From the NCBI GenBank assembly GCA_003506895.1, contig DNXO01000132.1:11488-31868 (forward strand): a stretch of DNA of 20,381 nt, given 5' to 3'. A model generated the notes under the pieces. That model worked only from the letters and a program-made list of their open reading frames with translations, made no database searches and was not told where the DNA came from. Within the stretch, counting starts at the first letter, position 1, and every line of letters begins with the position of its first letter. The DNA comes from Acetobacteraceae bacterium (lineage in GTDB: Bacteria > Pseudomonadota > Alphaproteobacteria > Acetobacterales > Acetobacteraceae). A program made the position numbers and the translations under genes. Positions 6,750 to 15,368 of the stretch are shown here, piece after piece.

Positions 6750-9581
6750 GTGACTCCATCCATCGCCCTGCCCGACGCTCCCTCCGTGGTCGCGGGCCAC
6801 GGCCGAGCCGCCATTCTGACACCGGATGGCGAGCTTGTCGTGCTGCCGACCGAACAAGCGGCAGCCCTGCTGAAAACCCTGCCACCGCCCATTCTGGTTC
6901 ACGCCCCGGCCACCTTCCGGCGCCTGAACATGCGGCCCGGCCCGGCGTTCGACCTGCTGGACCTGTTCGCCTTCGTCCGCCCCGCGCAAACCGCCGCCCC
7001 GACCCCGCGCGGGCTGGCCATGGCGCTCGACAACGACCATCCCCCGATCGGCCTGGAAGCCGAGGTCACCGCCCTCCCCGACCTCGCCGCGGCCTTGCTG
7101 AACCAACTTTCCCAGGGCCGCGACCTGCTGATCAACCGCGACGCCGCGCCGCTCGCCGCCCGGATGCAGAAAGCCGGTTGGGGCTGGGGCGGCTACATCA
7201 CCCACGCACTCGGCCGCCCCGACGCCCCGTCTTCCAACGACCCGCTGAAAGTCTGGAAGAAACTGCCGGAGTGGGAAGACAGCGCCCCCCTACCCCCGCC
7301 ATCCTCGCACCCCGTCACCGAGACCGAGGCCCGCCAGCGCCTTGCCGTCATGCTGGGGCCGAACGCCGAACAACGCCCCGGCCAGGGCGACTATGCCGGC
7401 GCCGCGACGGCCGCGTTCGCTCCGCGTGAAGTCCGCGGCGACCCGCATCTGGTGCTGGTGGAAGCCGGCACCGGCACCGGCAAGACCCTCGGCTACCTCG
7501 CCCCCGCCAGCGTCTGGGCGGAAAAGAACAAAGGCGCGGTCTGGATCAGCACCTTCACCCGCCACCTGCAACGCCAGATCGACAGCGAACTGGGGCGGCT
7601 GATCCCCGACCCCACCGAACGCCGCCGTCGCATCGTGGTCCGCAAGGGCCGCGAGAATTACCTGTGTCTGCTGAACCTGGAAGACGCGATCGGCACCGCC
7701 TCCAGCGGCTTCATGAACCAGAATATCGTCCCGCTCGGTCTCATCGCCCGCTGGGCCATGGCCACCGATGACGGCGACGTCCAAGGGGGCGACCTTCCCG
7801 GCTGGCTACCGGAACTGTTCGGGGGCACCCTGATCGCCTCGCTCGCCGACCGCCGGGGCGAGTGCATCCATGCCGCCTGCCCGCACTGGCGCCGCTGTTT
7901 CATCGAGCACAACATCCGCCGCTCCCGCACCGCCGAACTGGTGGTCGCGAACCATGCCCTGGTCATGACCCAGGCGGCCTGGGGCGGGCTTGACGACAAC
8001 GCCGTACCTACCCGTTACGTGTTCGACGAGGGCCACCACCTCTTCGACGCCGCCGACAGCGCCTTCTCGGCCGCCCTGTCAGGCGGGGAAACCGCGGAAC
8101 TTCGCCGCTGGCTGCGCGGCGCCGAGGGCGGCCGGTCACGCGCGCGCGGGCTACGCAAGCGGCTGGAGGAACTGGTGGCGGACCGCCCCGCCCTGGAAGC
8201 CCCGCTCGACGCCGCCCTGCAAGCAGCCGCCGCATTGCCGCCGTCCGACTGGGCAGCCGGCATACAAATGGGGGAGATGCCCGACCTGGAGGGCGTCGAA
8301 CCCGCGCGTCCGAACCCCTCCGAAGCCTTCCTGCGCCTGATCCGGCGCCAGATACTCGCCCGCACCGCCGGGGCGGATGGCCGCCCGACCTTCGGTTCCA
8401 TGGAATGTGACGTCTTCCCGCTGAACGACGAAGCGGCAGCGGCCGCCGACCGCCTCGCCCGAGCGCTGGCCCGGATAGCGGAACCCCTGGCCACCCTGCG
8501 TGAACGCCTGCTCGCCCGCCTGGACGACGAGGCGGAGGACATGGACGAAGCAACCCGCAACCGGATCGAGGCCATCGGCCGGTCGTTGATGCGCCGCGCC
8601 CTGAACCCGCTCCAGGCATGGCAGACGATGCTCTGGAGCCTGGCGGAACCGCAGCCCGCCCCGGGCGAGCGCCCCAGCCATGTCATGTTCCTGCGCCTGG
8701 ACCGCCGCGACGGGCTGCGCGACCTGGATGTCGGACTCCAGCGCCATTGGCTGGACCCGACCATTCCATTTGCCACCACTCTGGCATCGCCCGCCCAAGG
8801 TTTGCTGGTCACCTCCGCCACGTTGCGCGACTCCGGCGACCGCGACCCCGAAATCGCCTGGGCGTCGGCCGAGGCACGCGTTGGGGCACCGCATCTGCCC
8901 TCCCCCGCGATCCGGGCGGCCGTGGCATCGCCGTTCGACTACGCCCAGCAGACAAGGGCATTCGTGGTCACCGATGTGATGCCGAACAACCTGGACCAAC
9001 TGGCTGCCGCCTACCGCGCGCTGTTCATGGCGTCGGAGGGCGGCGCACTCGGCCTGTTCACCGCCATCAGCCGTCTGCGGGCCGTGCATCAGCGCATCGC
9101 GCCCGACCTGGAGCAGGCCGGCTATCCGCTCTATGCCCAGCATGTGGACATGATGGGCAACGCCACCCTGGTCGACATCTTCCGCGCCGAGGAAGAAAGC
9201 TGCCTGCTCGGCACCGACGCCATGCGCGACGGCGTGGACGTCCCGGGCAACGCCCTGCGACTCGTGGTATTTGAACGCACGCCGTGGCCCCGCCCGGACA
9301 TCCTGCACCGTGAACGGCGCATTCACCTCTCCGGCGGCGATCCGAAGGGATACGATGACCGTATTGTGCGCCTGCGCCTCAGGCAGGCATTCGGCCGGCT
9401 GATCCGCAGGTCGTCCGACCGGGGGGTGTTCGTGCTGCTCGACCGCCAGGCGCCCAGCCGGCTGATGTCCGCCTTCCCGGCCGGGGTCGTGGTGCAACGC
9501 CTCGGTCTGGCACAGGCGGTCAATGAAACTGGTGCTTTCTTACAGACTCGTGCATTCCTAACGTCGGGGTCGCGGCCCTAA
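6750..9581 (+). CDS. DinG/Rad3-type ATP-dependent DNA helicase with iron-sulfur cluster
   Basis: This 943-aa superfamily 2 helicase belongs to the XPD/DinG group, which unwinds DNA 5' to 3' and acts on R-loops, G-quadruplexes and repair intermediates. Walker A is GTGTGKT (240-246), motif II is DEGH (426-429), VVANHALV follows the cluster region, and motif VI is QAFGRLIRR (879-887). Four cysteines suited to a 4Fe-4S cluster lie between motifs I and II: C306, C372, C377 and C383. The first 180 or so residues are an extension absent from E. coli DinG. The start is GTG at 6750; no alternative in-frame ATG lies nearby and no clear ribosome binding site is seen. It follows lipB by 60 bases and precedes a TerB-like gene. 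Relative to DinG and YoaA the exact subfamily is undetermined. Confidence 0.9.
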   Translation: MTPSIALPDAPSVVAGHGRAAILTPDGELVVLPTEQAAALLKTLPPPILVHAPATFRRLNMRPGPAFDLLDLFAFVRPAQTAAPTPRGLAMALDNDHPPIGLEAEVTALPDLAAALLNQLSQGRDLLINRDAAPLAARMQKAGWGWGGYITHALGRPDAPSSNDPLKVWKKLPEWEDSAPLPPPSSHPVTETEARQRLAVMLGPNAEQRPGQGDYAGAATAAFAPREVRGDPHLVLVEAGTGTGKTLGYLAPASVWAEKNKGAVWISTFTRHLQRQIDSELGRLIPDPTERRRRIVVRKGRENYLCLLNLEDAIGTASSGFMNQNIVPLGLIARWAMATDDGDVQGGDLPGWLPELFGGTLIASLADRRGECIHAACPHWRRCFIEHNIRRSRTAELVVANHALVMTQAAWGGLDDNAVPTRYVFDEGHHLFDAADSAFSAALSGGETAELRRWLRGAEGGRSRARGLRKRLEELVADRPALEAPLDAALQAAAALPPSDWAAGIQMGEMPDLEGVEPARPNPSEAFLRLIRRQILARTAGADGRPTFGSMECDVFPLNDEAAAAADRLARALARIAEPLATLRERLLARLDDEAEDMDEATRNRIEAIGRSLMRRALNPLQAWQTMLWSLAEPQPAPGERPSHVMFLRLDRRDGLRDLDVGLQRHWLDPTIPFATTLASPAQGLLVTSATLRDSGDRDPEIAWASAEARVGAPHLPSPAIRAAVASPFDYAQQTRAFVVTDVMPNNLDQLAAAYRALFMASEGGALGLFTAISRLRAVHQRIAPDLEQAGYPLYAQHVDMMGNATLVDIFRAEEESCLLGTDAMRDGVDVPGNALRLVVFERTPWPRPDILHRERRIHLSGGDPKGYDDRIVRLRLRQAFGRLIRRSSDRGVFVLLDRQAPSRLMSAFPAGVVVQRLGLAQAVNETGAFLQTRAFLTSGSRP

Positions 9582-9616
9582 GGCATTCGCCTTGTTCCGC
9601 GGATCAGGAGGTTCAC

Positions 9617-10048
9617 ATGCGATCCCGCGATGCCATCAACGCCCCCGAGGCTCTGGTACTGACCATGGTCCTGGTGTCCGTCGCCGATGGCGGCATGACC
9701 GACCGCGAGATTGGCATCATGTCCGGTCTGGTTCAGACCCTGCCAGCGTTCCAGGACTTCACGTCCGAGGCACTGTCCGATGCCACCAACCGCGCCGTCG
9801 AATTGCTGCAGGATGACGATGGCCTGGCCCAGGCCGCCCTGCTGATGCGCGCGGCCCTGAACGCCAAGCTGCGGGAAACCGCCTATGCCCTGGCCTGCGA
9901 GGTCGTCGCCGGCGGTCGGGGTGCCCGCAAGCAGTCGCTGGAGATGCTGGAATTCGTGCGCGGTGAACTGAGCCTCGACCCACTGGTCTCCGCCGCCATC
10001 GAACGCGGGGTTCGCGCCCGCTACCAACGTGTCGATGCTAACTGCTAA
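9617..10048 (+). CDS. TerB-like (tellurite resistance family) domain protein
   Basis: The 143-aa protein has the all-helical TerB-like pattern: an N-terminal ALVLTMVLVSVADGGMTDRE helix-acidic loop, typical of the family's metal-binding-like turn, then I-G-I-M and further helices ending in MLEFVRGELSLDPLVSAAIE. Such proteins are widespread and their function outside ter operons is unknown; the name tellurite resistance should not be read as a phenotype here. The ATG has an excellent ribosome binding site (AGGAGG at 9607-9612). It stands 35 bases after the helicase gene and may be co-transcribed. No other ter genes are nearby. Confidence 0.75.
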   Translation: MRSRDAINAPEALVLTMVLVSVADGGMTDREIGIMSGLVQTLPAFQDFTSEALSDATNRAVELLQDDDGLAQAALLMRAALNAKLRETAYALACEVVAGGRGARKQSLEMLEFVRGELSLDPLVSAAIERGVRARYQRVDANC

Positions 10049-10089
10049 CGTCTCTGGCCGCGGCGGTCCGAACTTTCATCGGTCATGGC

Positions 10090-10160
10090 GGGCGAAGGCC
10101 AGCCATCCACGCCTGGCCGGAGCCGCACGCGGCAGAGTCGTGGATGGCGGGCCTTCACCC
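10090..10160. repeat. REP-like palindromic element between terB-like gene and kinase
   Basis: Arms 10090-10111 and 10139-10160 are inverted repeats of 22 bases with 20 matches, sharing CCATCCACG/CGTGGATGG. The central part contains further GC-rich inverted segments (GGCGGGC...GCCAGCC on the left side). Elements of this form, with GTGGATGG and a GC-rich stem, are common extragenic palindromes in alphaproteobacterial genomes. No second copy was noticed in this window. A smaller hairpin, ACGGG-TTAG-CCCGT, follows at 10167-10180. The rest of the 195-base gap shows nothing recognisable. Confidence 0.6.
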
Positions 10161-10249
10161 CCCATAACGGGTTAGCCCGTGCCCAGTGTTGGTCGATGCG
10201 GTTATTGTGGGGCGCCGCCTAACGCCCTCGGCCCTGGTAGTCCGTGCCC

Positions 10250-11596
10250 ATGAAGTTGATCGGAATCGCCGCCTTCCTGGCCGGTGCGCCGGTCGTCGTG
10301 CTCGCTTTCCTGGCCGCGATGGGGTGGGCCAGCTTGTGGCCGGCGTTGGCCGGAATCGTGGTCTGCGTGGCTACGTCAGGCGCTTTTGCCCTTGTCTGGG
10401 GACGCGATCTCGACCTGCTGACCGACGCCGTGCGACGTGTTGCCTCGAACGATCTCAATCCCCGCGGCACGGCGGAAAGCCCGGTCCTGATGGAAGCCCT
10501 GGGGCGGGAAGTCAGCCGGATATCCCGCCGCCTCGCGATCCGGACGGCGTTGCAGGAGCAACACCGCCGAGCCGACACGCTGATCCTGGAGCGGTTGCCC
10601 GACCCGGTTCTGGTGCTCGCCCGCGACCGGGCGATCCGGCGCACCAACGCGGCGGCACGGTCGGCGTTTGGCGATGACACGGCCGCTGTGCTGCGCCACC
10701 CGGCCGTGCGCGGTGCCATCGACAAGGCGATAACGACGAAATTGTCGCAGACAGCGGAAATCAGCCTGCCCGCGCCGGTTCAGCGGGATATCTATGCGAC
10801 GATCGTGCCGATGGACCCGCCTTTGGCTGACGGCGGCGAGGTGCTGGTCGTCCTGTCGGACCGGACCCGCGAACGCGTTATCGAGCATATGCGCGCCGAT
10901 TTCGTCGCCAACGTCAGCCATGAGCTGCGGACCCCCCTGGCCTCCCTGATCGGCTTCGTCGAAACGCTGCGCGGCCCCGCCGCCGACGATCCGCCCGCCC
11001 AGCAGCGGTTCCTGGAAATCATGGCCGAACAGGGCGCCAGGATGAACCGCCTTATCGACGACCTGCTGAGCCTGTCGCGGATCGAGTTGACCGAACATCA
11101 GGTTCCATCCGATCCGTTGGATCTGAAGCGGCTGCTGGAGCGGATGGTGGCGGGGTATGAGCCAAGATTGAAGGACCGGAAGGTGGAGTTGGCGCTGCGG
11201 ATCGGTGACGACCTGCCGATCCTGACGGGCGATGCTGACCAGATGGCGCAGGTGTTGCAGAACCTGCTGGACAATGGGCTAAAATACGGCCGCGATGGCG
11301 GTGTGCTGACCCTGACCGCCGCCGAGGCGATACCGGGGAAAGTCTGGCCGAACCGGCGGGGCGTCGTGGTGTCGGTGACCGATCAGGGCGCCGGTATTCC
11401 GCGGGAGCATCTGCCCCGGCTGACGGAGCGGTTCTACCGCGTGGACAAAGGACGGTCGCGTGCGGTCGGCGGCACCGGCCTGGGACTGGCGATCGTCAAG
11501 CACATCGTCAACCGCCACCGAGGCCAGTTGCTGATCGAGAGCGAGGAAGGCAAGGGCACGACCGTCAGCGTCTGGTTACCGGTGGTCCAGTCATGA
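10250..11596 (+). CDS. phoR: PhoR-like sensor histidine kinase
   Basis: The 448-aa kinase has two hydrophobic segments at about 3-24 and 29-50 joined by only a few residues, so it has almost no periplasmic sensor, as in PhoR. A linker and PAS-like region (about 60-210) follow, then the HisKA domain with H224 in SHELRTPLASLIGF, the N box NLLDNGLKYG (338-347), DQGAGIPREHLPRL from 378, and the GGTGLGLAIVKHIV box near 407. These closely resemble PhoR of alphaproteobacteria, which autophosphorylates and controls PhoB in phosphate starvation. No phoB or pst gene is present in the window, so the symbol is tentative. ATG 10250 is preferred over GTG 10244. Its stop overlaps the next start (ATGA). Confidence 0.85.
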   Translation: MKLIGIAAFLAGAPVVVLAFLAAMGWASLWPALAGIVVCVATSGAFALVWGRDLDLLTDAVRRVASNDLNPRGTAESPVLMEALGREVSRISRRLAIRTALQEQHRRADTLILERLPDPVLVLARDRAIRRTNAAARSAFGDDTAAVLRHPAVRGAIDKAITTKLSQTAEISLPAPVQRDIYATIVPMDPPLADGGEVLVVLSDRTRERVIEHMRADFVANVSHELRTPLASLIGFVETLRGPAADDPPAQQRFLEIMAEQGARMNRLIDDLLSLSRIELTEHQVPSDPLDLKRLLERMVAGYEPRLKDRKVELALRIGDDLPILTGDADQMAQVLQNLLDNGLKYGRDGGVLTLTAAEAIPGKVWPNRRGVVVSVTDQGAGIPREHLPRLTERFYRVDKGRSRAVGGTGLGLAIVKHIVNRHRGQLLIESEEGKGTTVSVWLPVVQS

Positions 11597-12969
11597 GGAA
11601 GCATCTCGCATTGACGCTGGCCCTGACCCTGACGGCCAGTTCGGCCTGGGCCCAGGATACCGACAGCCTGCGGACCGGCTTGAGCGAAATGCTGTCCGTC
11701 CTGACCTTGGGTGCGGTGTCCGTGCCAGCGTCGTCACCTCGGGTGACCCAAACTGGCAATGACTTCCACATTCAGGTCCCGCTGTCCGGTTTCTCCGCAC
11801 CGCCCGGCGCGGTCGCCGAGGCCGTGGCGCGCCCGGAGGCGAACGGCGCGTGGACCATCGCCGCCCTTTCGTTCCCCACCGAAGGCGCGATCGGCCCGGG
11901 TATCGATCAGTCCGTATCTTACACGATCGGACAGCAGACGATCCGCGGGCGCCTCGATCCCACCCTGGCGACAACGTCCAACCTATCGGCGGACCTCGGC
12001 ACGATCACGCTGCAATCGGTCGCCGGTGGGCGCGACAATCAGCAGACGCTCGAACGCCTCACGCTGGACGGCAATCTTTCCGCCGCACCCGGCGGCCGCG
12101 TTGACCTGCTGGGTCGTGCCTCCGCCGCGAACTGGCACGCAATGGCAAGCGACCCGGCAGCCTATACCAGCGTCCGGCACCTGGACGGGCATTTCGCGTT
12201 GACCGGGTTGGATCAGGCGCAAGCCGCCAGGCTGCTGGTGGCGGCCCGGTCGCTCTCGTCGATGCCCAAAGCGCGGGCGCAACACGAAGGACCCCGGGCG
12301 CTGCTGGAGGCGGCCAACGGGCTGCTGACACATATCGACGTTGATCAGACCGTCGATGGCGTCAAGTTCGACCTCGGCCACGGCAGCGCCGGCGCGCTCG
12401 GGCGGATGAAAGTCCACCTGAAGGGCGGGGCGGAGGATCACCTCGTCAACGCCACGGCCGATATCGCCGCGGATGAGGCGAGCTGGGCGTCCGTGTCGTC
12501 CGACATGGCCGGGTTCATGCCGCACCACGTGACCGCCCGTTCGGTTCTCGCGGGCTTGCCGGTCGGGCCGCTGATGGCGTTGCTTCGGGCGGCCGCCGCG
12601 CCCAATGCGGATCAGGCCGCGTTGCAGCGGCAGGCCGCCGCACTGCTGAACACGCCGGGCGCGCGGGCGGCGATCGAGTCGCTGAATTTCGACGCCGGCC
12701 CGGTCCATGTGCGTGGGTCGGCGAAGTTCCTGCCCCGACCCAACGGCGACGCTGGGGCCGACATCCACATCTCGGCGTCCGGGGTGGATGCGCTGATGGC
12801 ACAGGTTCAGGGCAATGCGACATTGCGGGGGATCATCCCGTTCCTGTTCATCGCGCAGGGTCTGGCACGTCCCGGCGGTGACGGGCTCTCGTGGGATATC
12901 GCGATCGGCGGCGGCCCGTTGACGATCAACGGCACGGCGTTCGGTCAGCCGCTGGGCAAGACCCGGTAG
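11593..12969 (+). CDS. Exported protein of unknown function, coupled to the kinase
   Basis: The 458-aa product begins with a clear Sec signal peptide: MRKH, a hydrophobic core LALTLALTLTASS and a probable cleavage site AWA|Q after residue 20. The mature part is rich in small and polar residues with alternating strand-like segments and Gly-rich stretches (GGRVDLLGRAS, INGTAFGQPLG), suggesting a beta-rich envelope protein. I recognise no catalytic motif. The pattern is loosely like exported families such as DUF2125 or YdgA/DUF945, which I cannot confirm. The ATGA overlap with the kinase gene indicates coupled translation. Its 3' end overlaps the convergent methyltransferase gene by 25 bases. 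Product as a secreted or periplasmic protein is well supported; function is not. Confidence 0.72.
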   Translation: MRKHLALTLALTLTASSAWAQDTDSLRTGLSEMLSVLTLGAVSVPASSPRVTQTGNDFHIQVPLSGFSAPPGAVAEAVARPEANGAWTIAALSFPTEGAIGPGIDQSVSYTIGQQTIRGRLDPTLATTSNLSADLGTITLQSVAGGRDNQQTLERLTLDGNLSAAPGGRVDLLGRASAANWHAMASDPAAYTSVRHLDGHFALTGLDQAQAARLLVAARSLSSMPKARAQHEGPRALLEAANGLLTHIDVDQTVDGVKFDLGHGSAGALGRMKVHLKGGAEDHLVNATADIAADEASWASVSSDMAGFMPHHVTARSVLAGLPVGPLMALLRAAAAPNADQAALQRQAAALLNTPGARAAIESLNFDAGPVHVRGSAKFLPRPNGDAGADIHISASGVDALMAQVQGNATLRGIIPFLFIAQGLARPGGDGLSWDIAIGGGPLTINGTAFGQPLGKTR

Positions 12970-13604
12970 AGGGTCACGTCGCGGTTGGTGCGGTCTTCCA
13001 ATTCCAGCGTGGTTTCGATGCGGTAGCCGGCGATCGGTGCAAGGCCGGATTTTGGCAGATAAGCCCGGCCCGGATCGGCGATCCAGACTTCGGCCATGGG
13101 CGCCAGGCTGGCCAGCCAGGGCATGATATGGCCGGTCATCGGCGCCTCGTAACAGACGTCGCCGCACAGGATCAGGTCCCAGCGGCACGCCGAACCCACG
13201 ATGTCGCCGGACTGGCGGACCGTGACGCCGTTGACCGCCGCATTCATTCCGACGGCGGCAAGGGCGAGGTCATCGATCTCGCAGGCTTCCACATCGGCCG
13301 CGCCGGCCAGGGCGCAGGCAATCGCGGCGATACCCCCGCCGGCGGCGAAATCCAGCACCCGTTTGCCGGCGACCAGGGCGGGGTTGTCCAGGATATGCCG
13401 AGCCAACGCCTGACCGCCCGGCCAGGCGAAGGCCCAGAACGGCGGCTCGATATTGCGTTCGGCGAGCCAGATTTCCGTCGCCTGCCAGATCGGCGTGATC
13501 TCGGTTGCGAGGTACAGCCGGATTTCCGGAACGTGGTGCGCCGTGGCCAGGACGGTGTTGGCTTTGATGAACGCTTCGGCGGTGGTGACTTCAAGTGCGC
13601 TCAA
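12945..13604 (-). CDS. Class I SAM-dependent methyltransferase, ETF-beta lysine methyltransferase type
   Basis: The 219-aa protein resembles bacterial homologues of the electron-transfer-flavoprotein beta lysine methyltransferase (COG3897, often misnamed nicotinamide N-methyase). Family signatures are AFIKANT (11-17), HHVPEIRLYLATE, PPFWAFAWPGGQALARHIL (54-72), SAM motif I VLDFAAGGG (83-91) with acidic E108 and D111 after it, and DLILCGDVCYE. It lacks an ATG near the family start; the TTG at 13604 overlaps the ubiA stop (TTGA) and gives the expected MSALEV...AEAFIKANT beginning. A start further upstream would lie in ubiA sequence. Translation is probably coupled to ubiA. Modification of ETF-beta is inferred from family knowledge; another protein substrate is possible. 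Confidence 0.82.
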   Translation of the reverse strand: MSALEVTTAEAFIKANTVLATAHHVPEIRLYLATEITPIWQATEIWLAERNIEPPFWAFAWPGGQALARHILDNPALVAGKRVLDFAAGGGIAAIACALAGAADVEACEIDDLALAAVGMNAAVNGVTVRQSGDIVGSACRWDLILCGDVCYEAPMTGHIMPWLASLAPMAEVWIADPGRAYLPKSGLAPIAGYRIETTLELEDRTNRDVTLYRVLPSG

Positions 13605-14494
13605 AGCCAGCCCGCCAGTATCGCCAGTCCGATCGCCAGCCCGACTTCCCGGTTGGCTCTGAACTGGCGCAGGCAACCGGCGGGATCATTGATATCCAGC
13701 GCGATCACCTGCCGCGCCAGTAAGGCGGCGGGCAGCACCAACGCCGGGTAGAACCGCACGCCCAGACCGGCCAGCCAGCCGGCAAGTCCCAGCACCGCGA
13801 CCGCCGCCGCGTAACAGACCGCCAGGAAGGGCCGCGTCCGGTCGCCGAACAGCCGCGCGGTGGAATGGACGCCCACCAGCGCGTCATCCTCGCGGTCCTG
13901 GTGGGCGTAAATGGTGTCGAACCCCAGGTCCCACAGGATCGCGGCGGCGTACAACGCGACCCAGGCGGCGTCCAGCCGACCAGCGGCGGCGGCATAGCCC
14001 ATCGGCGCGCCAAATCCGAAGGTGAAGCCCATCATCAGTTGCGGCCACCAGGTGACCCGCTTGGCCAGCGGATACAGCCCGACCAGCACCAGCGACGACA
14101 CGCCCAGCACCCAGCACAACCGGTTCAGTTGCAGCAAGACCATCAGGCCCGCCAACAACAGCACCGCCAGGAACGTCAGCGCGTGGCGGGGCCGCAACGC
14201 GCCCGATGCCAAGGGCCTCCCGGCCGTCCGAACAACCTTTCGGTCGATGTCACGATCCCACAGATCGTTGACGACGCAGCCAGCGGCGCGCATCGCCAAG
14301 CTGCCGATGGCGAACAGGGTAACCAGACGGATGGTCTCGGCCGTGCCTGGACGCGCGAGCAGGATACCCCACAGTCCCGGCAGAAAAAGCAGCCACGTGC
14401 CGATCGGCCTGTCCAGGCGGGCGAGAAGCAGGTAGGGCAACCAGGCGCGGGGGAGGCGGGCGACCCAGCCCGTGGCGACAATGTCGGTATGCAT
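13601..14494 (-). CDS. ubiA: 4-hydroxybenzoate polyprenyltransferase
   Basis: UbiA attaches the polyprenyl tail to 4-hydroxybenzoate at the inner membrane, the first membrane step of ubiquinone synthesis. The 297-aa protein is very hydrophobic, with about eight or nine membrane segments. It has both Mg-diphosphate aspartate motifs: NDLWDRDID (76-84), followed by R-x-AGRPLASG, and DTIYAHQDREDD (193-204), followed by GVHSTARLFGD. LLLARLDRPIGTWLL near the N-terminus is also typical. The ATG at 14494 (MHTDIVATGWVARLP) is chosen by family resemblance; an ATG at 14521 would add nine residues and leave only 30 bases to the divergent rsmE start. The stop overlaps the methyltransferase start. Confidence in function is high. 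Confidence 0.95.
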   Translation of the reverse strand: MHTDIVATGWVARLPRAWLPYLLLARLDRPIGTWLLFLPGLWGILLARPGTAETIRLVTLFAIGSLAMRAAGCVVNDLWDRDIDRKVVRTAGRPLASGALRPRHALTFLAVLLLAGLMVLLQLNRLCWVLGVSSLVLVGLYPLAKRVTWWPQLMMGFTFGFGAPMGYAAAAGRLDAAWVALYAAAILWDLGFDTIYAHQDREDDALVGVHSTARLFGDRTRPFLAVCYAAAVAVLGLAGWLAGLGVRFYPALVLPAALLARQVIALDINDPAGCLRQFRANREVGLAIGLAILAGWL

Positions 14495-14551
14495 GTTCAA
14501 GAGGTTTGTTCGCGGTTCCATGGTTCCGTCAATACAGCATATACCAGTCCC

Positions 14552-15250
14552 ATGATCCGCTTGTACGTCGATGCACCCCTGACCGCCGGCGCCGAGATCG
14601 GGGCGACCGAAGGGCAGGCCCATTATCTGGGTGGAGTGATGCGCCGGGCGATTGGCGATACCGTGCATTTGTTCAATGGCACCGGCGGCGAATGGGTCTG
14701 CCGGATCGCGGCGCTGGCGCGCGGCAAGGGCTCGTTCGCGGTCGAGACGCTGGTGCGGCCGCAATCGGATGAGCCGGGTCCCTGGCTGGTGTTCGCGGTG
14801 CTGAAGCGCGACACCACCGATCTGGTGGTGCAGAAGGCCACCGAACTGGGTGTTTCCGCGCTGCTGCCCGTGTTCACCGAACGGACCAACGCCGGGCGGG
14901 TGAACCTCGACCGGCTGCGGACCATAGCAACGGAAGCAGCCGAACAGAGCGAACGGCTGACCGTGCCGGCGATTCGTCCAGCCCGGCAGTTGCACGACGT
15001 TCTGGCGGATTGGCCGTCCGACCGCGCGCTTTATGTAGCGCTTGAACGGGCCGACGCGCAGCCGCTGGGGCCGGCCGATGGCCCTTCGGGTCTGCTGATC
15101 GGGCCGGAAGGCGGCTTCGGGCCAAGGGATCATACGGTGCTCGACCGGTGCCGTTTCGTCCGCCCGGTGACCCTTGGGCCACGCATCCTGCGGGCCGAAA
15201 CAGCGGCGATCGCGGGTCTGGCCTTGTTGCAAGCCCCTAGGTGTGGCTAG
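14552..15250 (+). CDS. rsmE: 16S rRNA (uracil1498-N3)-methyltransferase
   Basis: RsmE methylates N3 of U1498 in 16S rRNA on the assembled 30S subunit. The 232-aa product has the N-terminal PUA-like part (MIRLYVDAPL, HYLGGVMRRAIGD, LFNGTGGEW) and the SPOUT domain with KATELGVSALLPVFTERT, EAAEQSERLTVPAI, the SAM-knot motifs LLIGPEGGFGPRD and VTLGPRILRAETAA. Length matches the family. The ATG at 14552 is the natural start, as upstream sequence in frame belongs to the opposite-strand ubiA. It is divergent from ubiA with a 57-base gap, which must contain both promoters. The 118 bases after its stop show no clear terminator or other feature. Confidence 0.95.
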   Translation: MIRLYVDAPLTAGAEIGATEGQAHYLGGVMRRAIGDTVHLFNGTGGEWVCRIAALARGKGSFAVETLVRPQSDEPGPWLVFAVLKRDTTDLVVQKATELGVSALLPVFTERTNAGRVNLDRLRTIATEAAEQSERLTVPAIRPARQLHDVLADWPSDRALYVALERADAQPLGPADGPSGLLIGPEGGFGPRDHTVLDRCRFVRPVTLGPRILRAETAAIAGLALLQAPRCG

Positions 15251-15368
15251 TACGCTGGTTTTAACAGTCAGGCGTGCTCGCGGTCGGGTTTCCGGCCAGC
15301 TCGCGCGCCGTGCCGCCCGATGGGTCATGTCCCGCGGGCCGTAGCAACCGAAATGTCTTGGGAACCCA

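Noticed and set aside
9617..10048. A tellurite resistance operon.
   Set aside because: Only a lone TerB-like domain protein is present; no terA, terC, terD, terE or terZ genes accompany it.
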